Both the position numbers and the translations under genes were made by a program. Source: Corbicula japonica (lineage: Eukaryota; Mollusca; Bivalvia; Venerida; Cyrenidae). Taken from it: 64,000 nucleotides of DNA. The stretch is from the NCBI GenBank assembly GCA_038501625.1, contig JAZAYU010000009.1, forward strand, positions 3,065,001 to 3,129,000, in the 5' to 3' direction. The notes beneath the pieces are model-generated. The model ran no database searches. It had not been told where the DNA came from and worked only from the letters and a program-made list of their open reading frames with translations. Of the stretch, positions 48,050 to 58,496 are shown piece by piece. Positions within the stretch are counted from its first letter, which is position 1; every line of letters begins with the position of its first letter.

Positions 48050-48275
48050 TACCGGGATGTTGTCATTATTAAGTAGTATATAATCTCAGTTTCAGGAACC
48101 ATTGATTGACATAGTAAAATGCATCAACAGACAATGGCGGCTTTTTCCCTATTGTTACTTTCGAGTATCATTAAGAAGCTTCTCACTATTGTGTTGTCAT
48201 GAGGAAATTTATTCCAGGTCGAAGTTTATTTCACTCATAAGCATCTTGACTTGGGTGTGTTAGCTGTGACATAGA
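48050..48275 (+). repeat. Segment duplicated upstream of TLR-A (48050 copy)
   Basis: Partner of 26330-26560: CCGGGATGTTGTCATTATT, TCAGTTTCAGGAAC, GACAATGGCGGCTTT, GTGTTGTCATGAGGAAATTT. It contains no coding frame. Confidence 0.45.
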
Positions 48276-48719
48276 GTTTGTATAATAGTTTCGCAAGACA
48301 ATGATTTCAATTCAGAAATAAAACAATTATTTAAATGCAATAAAAATTCACTTAATTTACATCGGATTCCCGTGTGTAAATACTTGAAATCATCGGTTAG
48401 CATTATTTTCATATACTTAAGTATTTTCCAAACCATTTTCAATTAAAAAAATGATGAGAAAGTTTCTTTTAAATTGGATTTTTGAAATGTTTGGCTTATT
48501 GAACTGGAGTCCATAAGGATAAGACTAACTTAATTTAAATATTAAAGAATATAAGAGGACAAATAACTTTCAATGTTGTAAAAAAGAGTGTTTATAGGAA
48601 TAGGGGAGAGTTTATAGTGAATGTAAAATATAATCCCTGAGATGTTTTACAGTCACAACACAGCACTAACAAACTAACGAAATTAAAAATTGTGAAATAT
48701 GCATAACAGAACAAACACG

Positions 48720-49260
48720 TTCAGAAATCACAGTGCCACACCAGCCAAAAGCACCGAGGAAAAGAGGTCATCGATTTATTATATGATCCGGCCCCAAGAT
48801 CATAAAACTAAGTTTTGAGAGCAGTCTCAAATCTCAAGGATCTGATTGGCTGAAATGGCGACTGGTCGCCATTTCAGCCATTCAGATGCTTGAGATTTGA
48901 GACTGATCTCCAGATTTAGTTTTATGATCTTGGGCACAGTTTCAACAAGAGACAACTATGAAAATGAGAACTTGATGGGTTAGCGCCTTGAAAAATAAAA
49001 TGGCAACAGAAGCAAATCTAAAGATGCTTACCTAGTTAGATATCGGTAGTAACCTGACTTTTGCTGGTATATGAGAAGAATATGGTTACTAATAATGTAC
49101 CTATTAGTATAATTAATTTTTTCAGTTGGACCGGCTGAGGTTGTGTATGTTAAAGCGATTGAAGTCTCCAACAGCCTATATCTTTTATTGCCACTGACCA
49201 TTCCAAGGAGGGACCAATTCCATGATACTTATATTGTCGGTTTCATTCCTGTGTCATCTG
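48720..49260. repeat. Family D pieces around a MITE
   Basis: The minus-oriented family D segment (AAAATGAGAACTTGATGGGTTA-like and flanks) is split by the MITE at 48792-48936. At 49190-49215 a plus-oriented CCACTGACCATTCCAAGG segment occurs. The order suggests two decayed copies. Confidence 0.4.
48792..48936. repeat. Family B MITE, copy 6 (near-complete palindrome)
   Basis: CCAAGATCATAAAACTAAG and AGTTTTATGATCTTGG ends, GGCGACTGGTCGCC centre, and TCAGATGCTTGAGATTTGAG arm. About 145 bp; the best-preserved ATCAT-subfamily copy. Confidence 0.88.
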
Positions 49261-49335
49261 TTGTGGTTTTTTATTGCTTTTTAGCTTAGTTTGGTCTAAG
49301 CGGAATTGTCTGTAATTGTGCTTGCGGCAACTATA

Positions 49336-49475
49336 AACCGTTTTCAGTATTGCCAATAGTTTACATGTTCATCCCCAAATAACAGTTTTGACTGATGTTT
49401 AAAACAACCGTTTTCAGTATTGCCAATAGTTTGCATGTTCATCCCCAAATAACAGTTTTGACAAATGTTTAAAAC
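49336..49475 (+). repeat. 70-bp direct duplication
   Basis: AACCGTTTTCAGTATTGCCA starts at 49336 and 49406. The two copies differ at only a few positions, indicating a recent tandem duplication. Confidence 0.85.
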
Positions 49476-50175
49476 ATTCGAAGAAAGATCTCAAATGATC
49501 TACCAAACTGTAGTATAAAACTACATGTATAAGGTCAAACTGACAATTAACTAAAGTTGGTCTAAGTGGAATTACTTACTTTTTCTTTCTTACAAAACTG
49601 AAATTAAGATCTATAATTTTATATTTAACTTTTTTTGTTACCATTTATTTCATTGTAAAAAAATATGTTTAAAAACCATATGTTTTTTGCATTGAACATG
49701 TTAGGAATATATGGATATACAACAGATAGAAAAGGAAAAAAAATAATGAACTGTTTTCTTCAAAAATCAAAAAAAAAAAAAGAAAAAAAAGTTTTTTGCT
49801 GTTGAAAAGGGGTCTTATTGTCTGATTATATTCAATCTAGCAGAAATATCTCAGTATTATGGATTTTCTTTGTTATGAAATTATATTAAATTCTGAAAAT
49901 AATCATATAATCATAATAATAATAATAAAACAGATTTAAATAGGAAATTAAATGAGATTACATTTTTCCTATCTGTTTACAACCTTTGTGTAATATGCCC
50001 ATTTCCCTAAAAATAGTGCGCTTCCCACTCAGACACTTTGGTCACTAAAATATTAAAGCACAAGAACGAACACGTTAACCCACGTTTTTCCTGAAAAATT
50101 GCATTCAGCATACTTTTTTCTACAAAACATGAGAAAAAGAAAAAAAAACTGTGAAAGGGAAATAAAAGGTAGCAA

Positions 50176-50440
50176 TCTAGGCGGTGTTGACAGTAAAATG
50201 CATATCCATTACTACCCATGAACAGTGCCTAAGGTTATAAAACAGAGCATGGAAACCAGTCTCAAATCTCAAGCATCTGATTGGCTGAAATGGCGACCAG
50301 TCGCCATTTCAGCCAATCAGATGCTTGAGATTTGAGACTGGTTTCCAAACTCAGTTTTATAACCTTGGGACCAGGCTCAATCCAACCGAGCCTGCAATAT
50401 TTTGACATTGTCGTTTTCGGTGCTTTCAAAGTTCTTTTCC
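50176..50440 (+). repeat. Family A copy split by a MITE
   Basis: The left half (CTAGGCGGTGTTGACAGT to CCATGAACAG) and right half (AGGCTCAATCCAACCGAGCC to TTTCAAAGTTC) flank the MITE at 50226-50371. The nesting shows that family B was active after family A. Confidence 0.75.
50226..50371. repeat. Family B MITE, copy 7, inserted in family A
   Basis: AAGGTTATAAAACAGAG / CTCAGTTTTATAACCTT ends and GGCGACCAGTCGCC centre form an almost perfect ~140-bp palindrome. It lies about 550 bp before TLR-C. Confidence 0.9.
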
Positions 50441-50650
50441 ATCTATTAAATATTTATACAAACATATGTATCCGGATCAATGGCCTTCAAATTTTATCAA
50501 AGTTTAATTGAAACATTTAGTCGTTTGTTAGCTTTTGGCCGTTTACAAACCATGCGTTTGGTTTGTGAGTTTTACAATGTATTGAAGAATGATGTGTTAA
50601 GTGATAATGGCCTTTTAGTATTTTCCCAATTAGATGCATAAATTATCTGT

Positions 50651-50755
50651 TCGGTTTAGCTCTTACCATCGTGTGACGTGTATTAAATGTTTAATGTAAA
50701 ACAATCGAATGAAATGATCCGTTAGTTTTTTTATTCTCACTCTGAGTATAAAAGG
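50651..50755 (+). promoter_or_regulatory. TLR-C upstream block and TATA box
   Basis: TCGGTTTAGCTCTTACCATC, then TGTGACG and TTAAATGTTTAATG repeat the block seen before TLR-A and TLR-B. A good TATA box, TATAAAAGG, follows at 50747-50755, about 170 bp before the ATG. The promoter therefore looks intact although the gene behind it is interrupted. Confidence 0.45.
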
Positions 50756-50924
50756 AATATAACATGTGGCATTTATAAAGATAAGCAGCTGGACATGAAG
50801 TGCCAAAACTCTTTTTATGTTAAGATAATTTTGGAGTAAAACATGAAATGCCAACTCTGAGCTAATTAACCATAGTTTGTATTGCTCGGAAGATTTCATA
50901 ATTATTTGGATTAAATAAATAAAA

Positions 50925-51098
50925 ATGCATAGTATGAACTTATTTATCGTAGTTTGTTCTGCTCTTACAATATCAGTTTCAACACCATGTGGTCCGTTAG
51001 GACTTTGCTCTTGCATTTTTCCAGATGAAATGGACTGTAGTTCTACTAATTCTACATTGGCGGAAATATGCTACAGCATAAACAAGAAATATCTTTAA
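50925..51098 (+). pseudogene. TLR-C 5' fragment: signal peptide and cysteine-rich start
   Basis: 57 codons from ATG 50925, with a hydrophobic leader, then CGPLGLCSCIFPDEMDC and STLAEICYSI, closely matching TLR-B. Homology stops at about 51083 (ATAAA|C), and the frame ends at TAA 51096-51098 in inserted DNA. There is no usable donor at the junction. The downstream receptor body resumes in the matching position at 52038. Confidence 0.85.
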
Positions 51099-52037
51099 AA
51101 AAGATAAACGGCGTTGATGGAAAAGATTTATATATACATGTATATAAGAAAGAAAGAAATACAGAGAGGCAAAGCAGACACAGTTTAGTTATTTTATTTT
51201 ATTTGTTATAGCTGTCGACGAACCCTCCCTGCCTTCTTAGTATGACTTAGAGATTAAGCGACCGAATCATGACAACTCATAAATTTATTGAAAGTGTCTT
51301 TCAAAAAAAATGTTGAAGCTGTTGCAACAATTTCATACAGTGATAACAAGTCGATTAAAGATACTGAAGCAAAATATTCAGTTTCAATAAAATACCTCGT
51401 GTAGAGTGAGAATTCAAGATGAATAAATGTCCTTGAAATTTAATAGATATAAATAATAACAGCCTGTTACAAGAGCGAAATCTACCAACTTTTAAGTATA
51501 TTAACTTTCAAAAAAGTGTCCGTCCTCAGTATTGAACCCGGGGCCTCCGCTTGAGAGGCGAGAGTGTTAGCCACTACACTACAGTAAACTTGTATTTCGT
51601 ACTTGAAATTAACAATCAGTATCAAAGGAACTAGAAAGGAACCAGTAAAAACTAGGAATATCATTCTACACTTCTCTTTCGTTTTACACTGTGTATTGTA
51701 TGCAAGTGTTTACCTGACACCCAAGAATATTCCATATAATATTGTATTTAAGCCATCAATATTGACTTAACTGGTTACTTAAATCGTAAATATGTTTTCC
51801 TCCAATACAACACCCACTAACAACCAATCGAATTAATCTATTTGATTTTTCCGCTGCATAATAATAAAAATCCCACTAGATACCTCTCCACCCTGCTAGA
51901 TGCCTCTCTGGTGTAAATAGATACCAATCGAAATAGTTTATTTCATTTTCCCTCTGCATAATAAGAGAATACGAGAATTATTTACAACATTTCATTGGTC
52001 GAAAAACTAAAAGTGACCTTAGACAGCTAACGCCGAA
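51084..52037. mobile_element. ~0.95-kb DNA interrupting TLR-C
   Basis: This segment is absent from TLR-A and TLR-B at the same point (between ATAAA and AATGGG). It contains a minus-strand tRNA-Glu-like sequence, short poly-A/T runs and a doubled ACCAATCGAA ... CTGCATAATAA segment (about 51830 and 51930). No clear target duplication or terminal repeats, so the mechanism is unresolved. The 3' junction follows TTAGACAG, which could serve as an acceptor, but no matching donor was seen at the left junction. Confidence 0.7.
51518..51589 (-). pseudogene. tRNA-Glu(CTC)-like sequence, probably a SINE head
   Basis: On the minus strand, TAGTGTAGTGG fits an A box and GGTTCAATAC a B box. The anticodon loop reads CTCTCAA with anticodon CTC. 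The T-stem has mismatches and no proper acceptor stem was found, so a functional tRNA is unlikely; a tRNA-derived SINE or relic fits better. Confidence 0.5.
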
Positions 52038-54482
52038 AATGGGACAAATAATTTCTGGATAATTAAACTTCGGGCAGAGAAAAACAACTTTGAAGAGATA
52101 ATGAGTAAGGATCTCGACGGGTGTGAACACCTGAAGAGTTTATCCCTTGGTAAAAACAACATCAGTTTTCATCATAACTGCACCTTCTGTGGTCTGACAA
52201 TCTTGGAGTTACTGGATTTAAGCTTCAATAATATTGATCTTGACAATGGAAATTTTGACATAATTAGGCATTTTCCTACGTCGCTAAAAGCACTAATGCT
52301 GAACGGGAATTCAAATATAGCAACTTTGCATTCGTTTGCTTATCCGGATTTGTCGTACTTAAATGAGTTAGTTGAATTGTATATCGACGGTTTACAAAAT
52401 AGGATATTTCCAATTCCGTACAGCAATATGATTAATTTAAAAACATTAGTGATGACAGGACTTAAAGGTAACTGTGACATTGTCGAGATAACAAACAAAA
52501 CGTTAAGAAATTTAGTTCACGCCAGACACTTAAATTTGAGTGCATGCAATATTAGCAACGTCTATGCTGGGGCATTTGAAGAATTGTTCCAATTAGAAGT
52601 TCTGGACTTGTCAGAAAACCGAAGAATGGGACTTGGCATGCCGAGAAACATTTCATATGGTCTTCAATTTACGCAAATTAAATCACTGAACGTCTCTAAA
52701 GTCGAAAATACGTTTGGGATGGCGACCCAAGTACGCAGACGAGACATTTGTTACTTATGGAACACTTCTATCACTGAACTTGTGCTTAACAGTAATAAGA
52801 TAGAGCTTCTGGAGACAAATGTACCCATTCTCTTTACAAAAAATCTGCAGATTTTACGTTTTGAGGATAATGACTTTACGTTTGGACCCTTTCTTTCGCA
52901 GCTCGGTTGCATATCACAATTAATAGAATTTTATGGAAATAACCAGAATTCATTCCACAACCCACTTTGGTTTGACCTCGAACCGCAGGAAGAGAAACAT
53001 GAACAAAATATTCAAGATGATACTTGTCCATATATGACAACTGAATTTATTCGTAACGTAAGTCAGTCTAACAGGTTTTGTCGTTTCTTTGAACCTGGTC
53101 AAAAAGTTAAAATTATTGGCAATTATCCGATGTTTCCTAAAAACTTACATCAGATCCACTTTTCTTCAACTGGCATGAAATATTATGTGCAACCGTTTGT
53201 AATAATTCCACTTGCCAATAGAATCGAATATCTAGATTTTTCTGAAAACATCTTATACAGGCTAACTGGCCCTATTGGTCCATTTCCAAACGCAAAATAC
53301 TTAGACTTATCTAAAAATTACTGCTCTTTTATAGGTAAGGAATTCTTTAATGGATTAATCAATCTGCAAAATTTACAATTACAACATAATTTCATTGGCT
53401 TGTTTTTTAATAATGAAACATATGTACAACACACTTTTGACAAACTTGGGAACTTGATAAGTCTAAATCTTTCCTCTAATATAATATCGTATATTCCTCC
53501 ACACGCATTTTCCTCTCTGTTTGCTCTCGAAACTATTGATTTAAGTGTAAATAACATTGACAGGTGGACAATAGAGGTGGAAACTTTGGATAATCTCCTT
53601 CACTTGAATTTAAGTACAAACTTCTTCCAAACCCTTCCGAAGTTGTTACTTTCAAAGCTCGTCGATAATTCAGCTCGTCTGAATCGTTCTTTTTCCATTA
53701 ATTTGAGGAATAATATATTAAAAGTAAGCTGTGACGAAAAGGAATTTCTTGAATCGATGGTGAAACACAAGAAAAGCTTTTCTTTCTTTGACGAATACAG
53801 TTTCCAAGATTCATCAGGTTTACCTATTTCTGCTGATGTTTTTATTAAACAGGTAGAGGTTCTCGATAAAGTATGCAAGTCATATATTTTAGAAATTGTT
53901 TTAGGGTCAATTGGAGTGTCTGTCTTTTTGGGTATTATAATTGTTGGTTTTATTTACAAGAATCGATGGAAAATCAGATATCTAATGAGACTAACAAAGA
54001 TTCGACATTTTGGTTACAAAAGACTAAGGGAATACACAGAAAATGAAGACTACAGCTACGACGCATTTATTTCTTATGCAAACGAAAATCTAAGTTTTAT
54101 TCTTGATAATATTGTCACTGGATTGGAAACTCGTGGATTAAATTTGTGCCTTCATGACCGAGATTTCGTTCCGGGACAGAACATAGCAGACAACATTATA
54201 AAAGCTGTACGTAATAGCAGAACAACGGTTATTGTGTTATCAACGGACTTTCTGAAGAGTGAGTGGTGTCTCTACGAGTTTAATATGGCCAGAATGGAGA
54301 GTATTTATTCTCGAGCAGGGTCAAACTGTTTACTTTTTGTAATGTATGAAGAAGTTTCCGACAGAGACATGCCAAATGAAATGCTTGAATGGATCCGTTC
54401 AAACACGTATTTAGAGTTTACAACGGAAGAGCAAGGGTTAGAACTGTTTTGGAACAATTTGTACGAAGCACTGCGTGGATGA
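52023..54482 (+). CDS. Toll-like receptor TLR-C, body without signal peptide
   Basis: The frame is open from 52023 to the stop at 54480-54482; TLR homology begins at 52038 and the first ATG is 52101 (793 residues from there). Seen: LRR ectodomain closest to TLR-B, membrane helix (about 596-619 from that ATG), TIR from YDAFISY (Y653), box 2 LCLHDRDFVPGQ and box 3 LFWNNLY, with N for the D of its sisters. Without the 5' fragment it lacks a signal peptide and first cysteine cluster. It is either a recent pseudogene with an undamaged body, a gene that splices across the insert, or a source of a truncated product. The last 365 nt are nearly those of TLR-A. Confidence 0.8.
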   Translation, partial: TANAENGTNNFWIIKLRAEKNNFEEIMSKDLDGCEHLKSLSLGKNNISFHHNCTFCGLTILELLDLSFNNIDLDNGNFDIIRHFPTSLKALMLNGNSNIATLHSFAYPDLSYLNELVELYIDGLQNRIFPIPYSNMINLKTLVMTGLKGNCDIVEITNKTLRNLVHARHLNLSACNISNVYAGAFEELFQLEVLDLSENRRMGLGMPRNISYGLQFTQIKSLNVSKVENTFGMATQVRRRDICYLWNTSITELVLNSNKIELLETNVPILFTKNLQILRFEDNDFTFGPFLSQLGCISQLIEFYGNNQNSFHNPLWFDLEPQEEKHEQNIQDDTCPYMTTEFIRNVSQSNRFCRFFEPGQKVKIIGNYPMFPKNLHQIHFSSTGMKYYVQPFVIIPLANRIEYLDFSENILYRLTGPIGPFPNAKYLDLSKNYCSFIGKEFFNGLINLQNLQLQHNFIGLFFNNETYVQHTFDKLGNLISLNLSSNIISYIPPHAFSSLFALETIDLSVNNIDRWTIEVETLDNLLHLNLSTNFFQTLPKLLLSKLVDNSARLNRSFSINLRNNILKVSCDEKEFLESMVKHKKSFSFFDEYSFQDSSGLPISADVFIKQVEVLDKVCKSYILEIVLGSIGVSVFLGIIIVGFIYKNRWKIRYLMRLTKIRHFGYKRLREYTENEDYSYDAFISYANENLSFILDNIVTGLETRGLNLCLHDRDFVPGQNIADNIIKAVRNSRTTVIVLSTDFLKSEWCLYEFNMARMESIYSRAGSNCLLFVMYEEVSDRDMPNEMLEWIRSNTYLEFTTEEQGLELFWNNLYEALRG

Positions 54483-54642
54483 TAGGTGTTTTTAAAGCAT
54501 ATGTAATTTTAACTGGACATTTTCTTAGGGTAAAACACAGTTAAATTAACACGTGAAACGTAAATCATGATATTGTGTAAATTCAGTCTAAAGATGACAA
54601 ATTAAATAAAATTATAGCTGGAGTTTCGTAAAGTCTCCTGGG

Positions 54643-54752
54643 TTGAAGTTTATAAAACTGAGATTGAAAACCAGTCTCAAATCTCAAGCATCCGATTGGC
54701 TTAAATGCTTGAGATTTGAGACTGGTTTCCAAACTCAATTTTAAAACCTTGG
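54643..54752. repeat. Family B MITE, copy 8 (short)
   Basis: Left AAGTTTATAAAACTGAGATTG, right CAATTTTAAAACCTTGG; arms CCAGTCTCAAATCTCAAGCA intact, centre deleted to GATTGGCTTAAATG. It lies 160 bp after the TLR-C stop, next to AATAAA at 54605. Confidence 0.8.
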
Positions 54753-55484
54753 TGCCTTGATATTTTTGTTCAGTAAAAAAATTACAACGGTTTTCAGATT
54801 TTGTTTGCACGTGTATTGCAACAGTTCTAATATATTATTCTTTATTCTTTCGTTAACTGTTTGTTGTGGTTTTTATAAATCTATCTTTTCATAAATCCCC
54901 ATGTTCTCTTTTCCTATCTTCTCTTTTGCTGAAAAATGAGCAAATCGATACATTACGTTTTACTCATAATTTACAAAAATACTTATTAAAACATGAGCAT
55001 ATTGATTGCCCCATGTTTCTCTCCGTTTCGACAATAGACATTTTCAAATGAAATGTATTTAAATTGTAGGTTTCCCTATGACAAGCTTTCAGATAAAAAA
55101 AGTCTGACAATTCAGGCTGTAATCTTTCGCACGAAGACCGTTTAAGATTAAATTTGAAGAACCAGTTTAAATGGAAAGGTGTCTCTAAATAGTGCAAAGT
55201 TAAAACAAAAAAGAACAGAAAATTAAATCAGATAAAGAAATCTTCGTAAATGCGTCTGAGAATGTTTATGATAAAAAGTTCTCTTCAGAGTCTCTGTTCG
55301 ATCCGATTAATGCACTTCCATCTTTAGAAATTACGAGATGCTAATATGCGTACCACATTTTTTCCAAAACATCCGATATATATCCACAAAGAGATGCTAA
55401 TTGATGACCATTGCAAACCTCCGCAACAAAAAACTTATATTTTGTCTATCGCACTTACAAATATCTGTTTCTGTGTTTACGGGT

Positions 55485-56100
55485 TTATAAAGGTTTATGG
55501 GGAAAATCTTGTAAAAGAACCTAGAAGCTCGATCTGTTTCTTTGTCATCGTGATCTTGATGATTTGAGTCCAGGGGCCATGTATCATTAAGGTCATTAAG
55601 TATCTGCCGGTTTGCTTTTGCATGTTTGTGTGCTTTTCCATGAAACATTATCTAGTTGATGGAGTGGTTGGAGTTATTTTACCAAATCAATTTGTACTTG
55701 TTTGTTCACATCAGAACTTGTTGGGGCAAGTTTGAGGTTGGTTCACCCTGAAGCCTGACTACCAAATTGTTTTAACACTGACCGTTCCAAGGCAGTAACA
55801 CCTTGGGATCTTTTTCTTGTTAATTGGTTGTGTCATCTATTTTTTAAACTGGCCTGAAGGTTATAAAGCTGAGATTGGAAACCAGTCTCAAATCTCAAGC
55901 ATCTGATTGGCTGAAACGGCGACCAGTCGCCATTTCAGCCAATCAGATGCTTGAGATTTGAGACTGGTTTCCATGCTCAACTATATAACCTTGGTTACTG
56001 ATCATTTTATAACCCATGCTCTTTTTTCCTTTCCACTTGTTGGCTGTTTGGGAGTCTGTGTCTTCTGGATTTGGTCATACCTTAAATGCATATTTTACTT
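55485..56100 (+). repeat. Dispersed family D copy interrupted by a MITE
   Basis: Longest copy: AAAATCTTGTAAAAGAACCT, TTGTACTTGTTTGTTCA, GACCGTTCCAAGGCAGTAAC, then the MITE at 55852-55994, then CATTTTATAACCCATGCTCT and GTCTGTGTCTTCTGGAT. Identity unknown; possibly the tail of a retroelement. Confidence 0.55.
55852..55994. repeat. Family B MITE, copy 9
   Basis: AAGGTTATAAAGCTGAG / CTCAACTATATAACCTT ends, GGCGACCAGTCGCC centre and full ATCAGATGCTTGAGATTTGA arms. Inserted into family D. Confidence 0.9.
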
Positions 56101-58250
56101 TTTATGAAAAAAAAACACACACGATATTTGTGTATATGTACTATCGTCCTGTTATTTGGAAATTAAGGTTTATTAGGTATTTGATAAGAACATTGATTTT
56201 CAATAGAACGTTTGTTCGATTCCATTGTTCTAATGAAAAATATATGTCAAAAATTTCTATTACAAAATATATTTTCAAAATGGTCAGATGAAAATACTTT
56301 AAACTGTATATCTCCATTGTTTAGATCAATTCAAGCTTGGTTCGTTCTGATGATCTGTTTAAACATTTTTTAATAGATGATGAGCATATGGGAACAAAAC
56401 TTATTTATAGAATAAAAAAAGAACATAATATATGGCATCTTGACTTTCGTGACTTCACATTTGCTTTAGGAAACAAAACGATGTATTTTATGTTTTATGT
56501 GAATAAGAGTTTTCTTAGTGAAATAACTTTGAAAATACACTGTTTTGAAACAATTTTATTTTCAGTTTTTGTTTAACTACCGTTTCAAATTTATTACCTC
56601 TATTGGATATTCTTGATAACATTTGTTACTTCCCTTGATTTTCGATATAACATATTTTGGCACTCTTTGGGTTTTTGTTGTAATTGACCGTCAGATTGCT
56701 GGTGAAATTGAATTAATTAAGAAAATAAGGCTGTTGTAACTGAAGTCATACTAAAGACAGTAGACAAATAAGATCAGTCATCAAATACCGGCAGTTATGA
56801 AACGTTGATTCTAACAAGGTTTTGAAGAGATCAAATAACAACATAAAAAACCCTCAGTAAAACGAATACTGAACGTGACATGAATTTATTTATGTGTAAG
56901 CATGAACACAAAAATTCCGAGATCATTACCCAAAATGCTCTTCATTTCAGAGCTTTTTTAGCTGAGATTATGGCAGATTGAAGACATTATGAAACTAAGA
57001 CTATGAGAGGTTTTATCTTATCTATTGACAAATACATTAAAGTTAAAAATTACTTTAAGTTACTTTAAGGAAAACAAAGACGGCTGAAAGGCTAAGGTAA
57101 CGGCAAAAAGCCAAAATCTGCATAGCCTCTGTCTGACCAGTAAAATGTACGAGAACGCTTAATGACTCATTGATTTGTGAAATGTACTGGAAAACGCAAA
57201 AGAAATTCGTAACTTATATTGGGTGGCGTTTAATTTGAGCTGAACGATTAGACTGAGTTGTTCGAGTATCACATTCTAAATACAGAGCGTCAAATGGAGA
57301 AAAAAAAACTGAATCAAATCATAAGGAAACAATGGAAATGTATTTTTGTATGTTTGCATGCATTTAAACATTTAATTTGTCATGTTTATTTAAGGATGAT
57401 CTTGGCTGTATATAAATTCCCAATCGGAAAAAAAGTTTAGTTTATGATTTCCAGTGAATTCCAGAGTTTTTTGGGGGAATGATATACTTTATTTAATAGT
57501 GAACATAACCAATAACGGGCTATAACATTAAATGATAGATCGCAGCACAATAGCTCTCATAGAGTTCCCAATTCTTGGGTCGTTAGGTCATATTCCCTTA
57601 AAAAATTTCCAAACAATGTGCAATATGTTTTCCCAACTTGTTTTATTTTATTTCTGACTAGTTTTTGTCAGCCGTTATTCTATGCCAAAATAATTAAATA
57701 AATCGTTTAGTTTAAATAATCGATTATCATTTGGGATACTGAAACCAAAGTTGTTGACAATAAAGTCAAATTACTCACTCTGTTAGAGTGGGTAAACAAT
57801 TATTCTCTAATGTTCTATACATCACATAATCAACAACAACACCATTTTTAGGAATAAGGTTTCGTATTTGACAGTACTTATATTACAATAAAATTTAAGC
57901 CGCTTTTCTGGAAATGCGCTTTGTTGCTGTACATCTGGTTCTGTCATCTTTCTGTCATCTGTAAATCAATTCTGTAAAGAGACTAAAACAGAATTGAATA
58001 TAATATTATCAATAATGTTTAAATGAAACATCCTTAATAAATGTGTTTAACCACACTAAGGATTAATTAAGGATTGACATAAAACTGTCAAGGCTTGGTT
58101 TAGACTAATATTTAATAAATAGCATTATACGCAAAATTCCATTAGAATTATTGAATATAAATTGACGCTATTTATTACCCGTCTACGAGCGCAAAAATTT
58201 TATGACATTAGACAATCATATAAAATACTACAATAAAAAATCAAATTACA
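56101..58250. other. Intergenic, AT-rich, no gene seen
   Basis: No exon supported. Positions 57800-57890 (CATCACATAATCAACAACAA, GGAATAAGGTTTCGTATTTG) recur at 63185-63260, so a dispersed segment lies both after TLR-C and before the TLR-D fragment. Confidence 0.4.
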
Positions 58251-58254
58251 TAGG

Positions 58255-58460
58255 TAATTCTCCAACGAGTTATGTATACGTCCCTTTAAGAATTATGTAA
58301 TCCCCAAAGCTGGGAGTTCGCCAACGAGTTACCTCCCTTTGAAAAGTCTAATGTTAAAAATGTTAGGAATTCACCAACGAGTAACTTCCCTTTAAAACGT
58401 ATATTGTCACCAATGATGGGAGTTCGCCAACGAGTTAACTCCCTTTTATACCCAATGTTC
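58255..58460 (+). repeat. ~60-bp tandem repeat, four copies
   Basis: Each copy holds GGGAGTTCGCCAACGAGTTA-type and CTCCCTTT segments (copies near 58260, 58313, 58370, 58418); they are diverged. No coding role seen. Confidence 0.7.
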
Positions 58461-58496
58461 TAACTTCGTCTGTATCCTCGCCAGTTATAGATGTAT

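Noticed and set aside
51518..51589. Functional tRNA-Glu gene
   Set aside because: Promoter boxes and anticodon loop are recognisable, but the T-stem is mismatched and no acceptor stem pairs.
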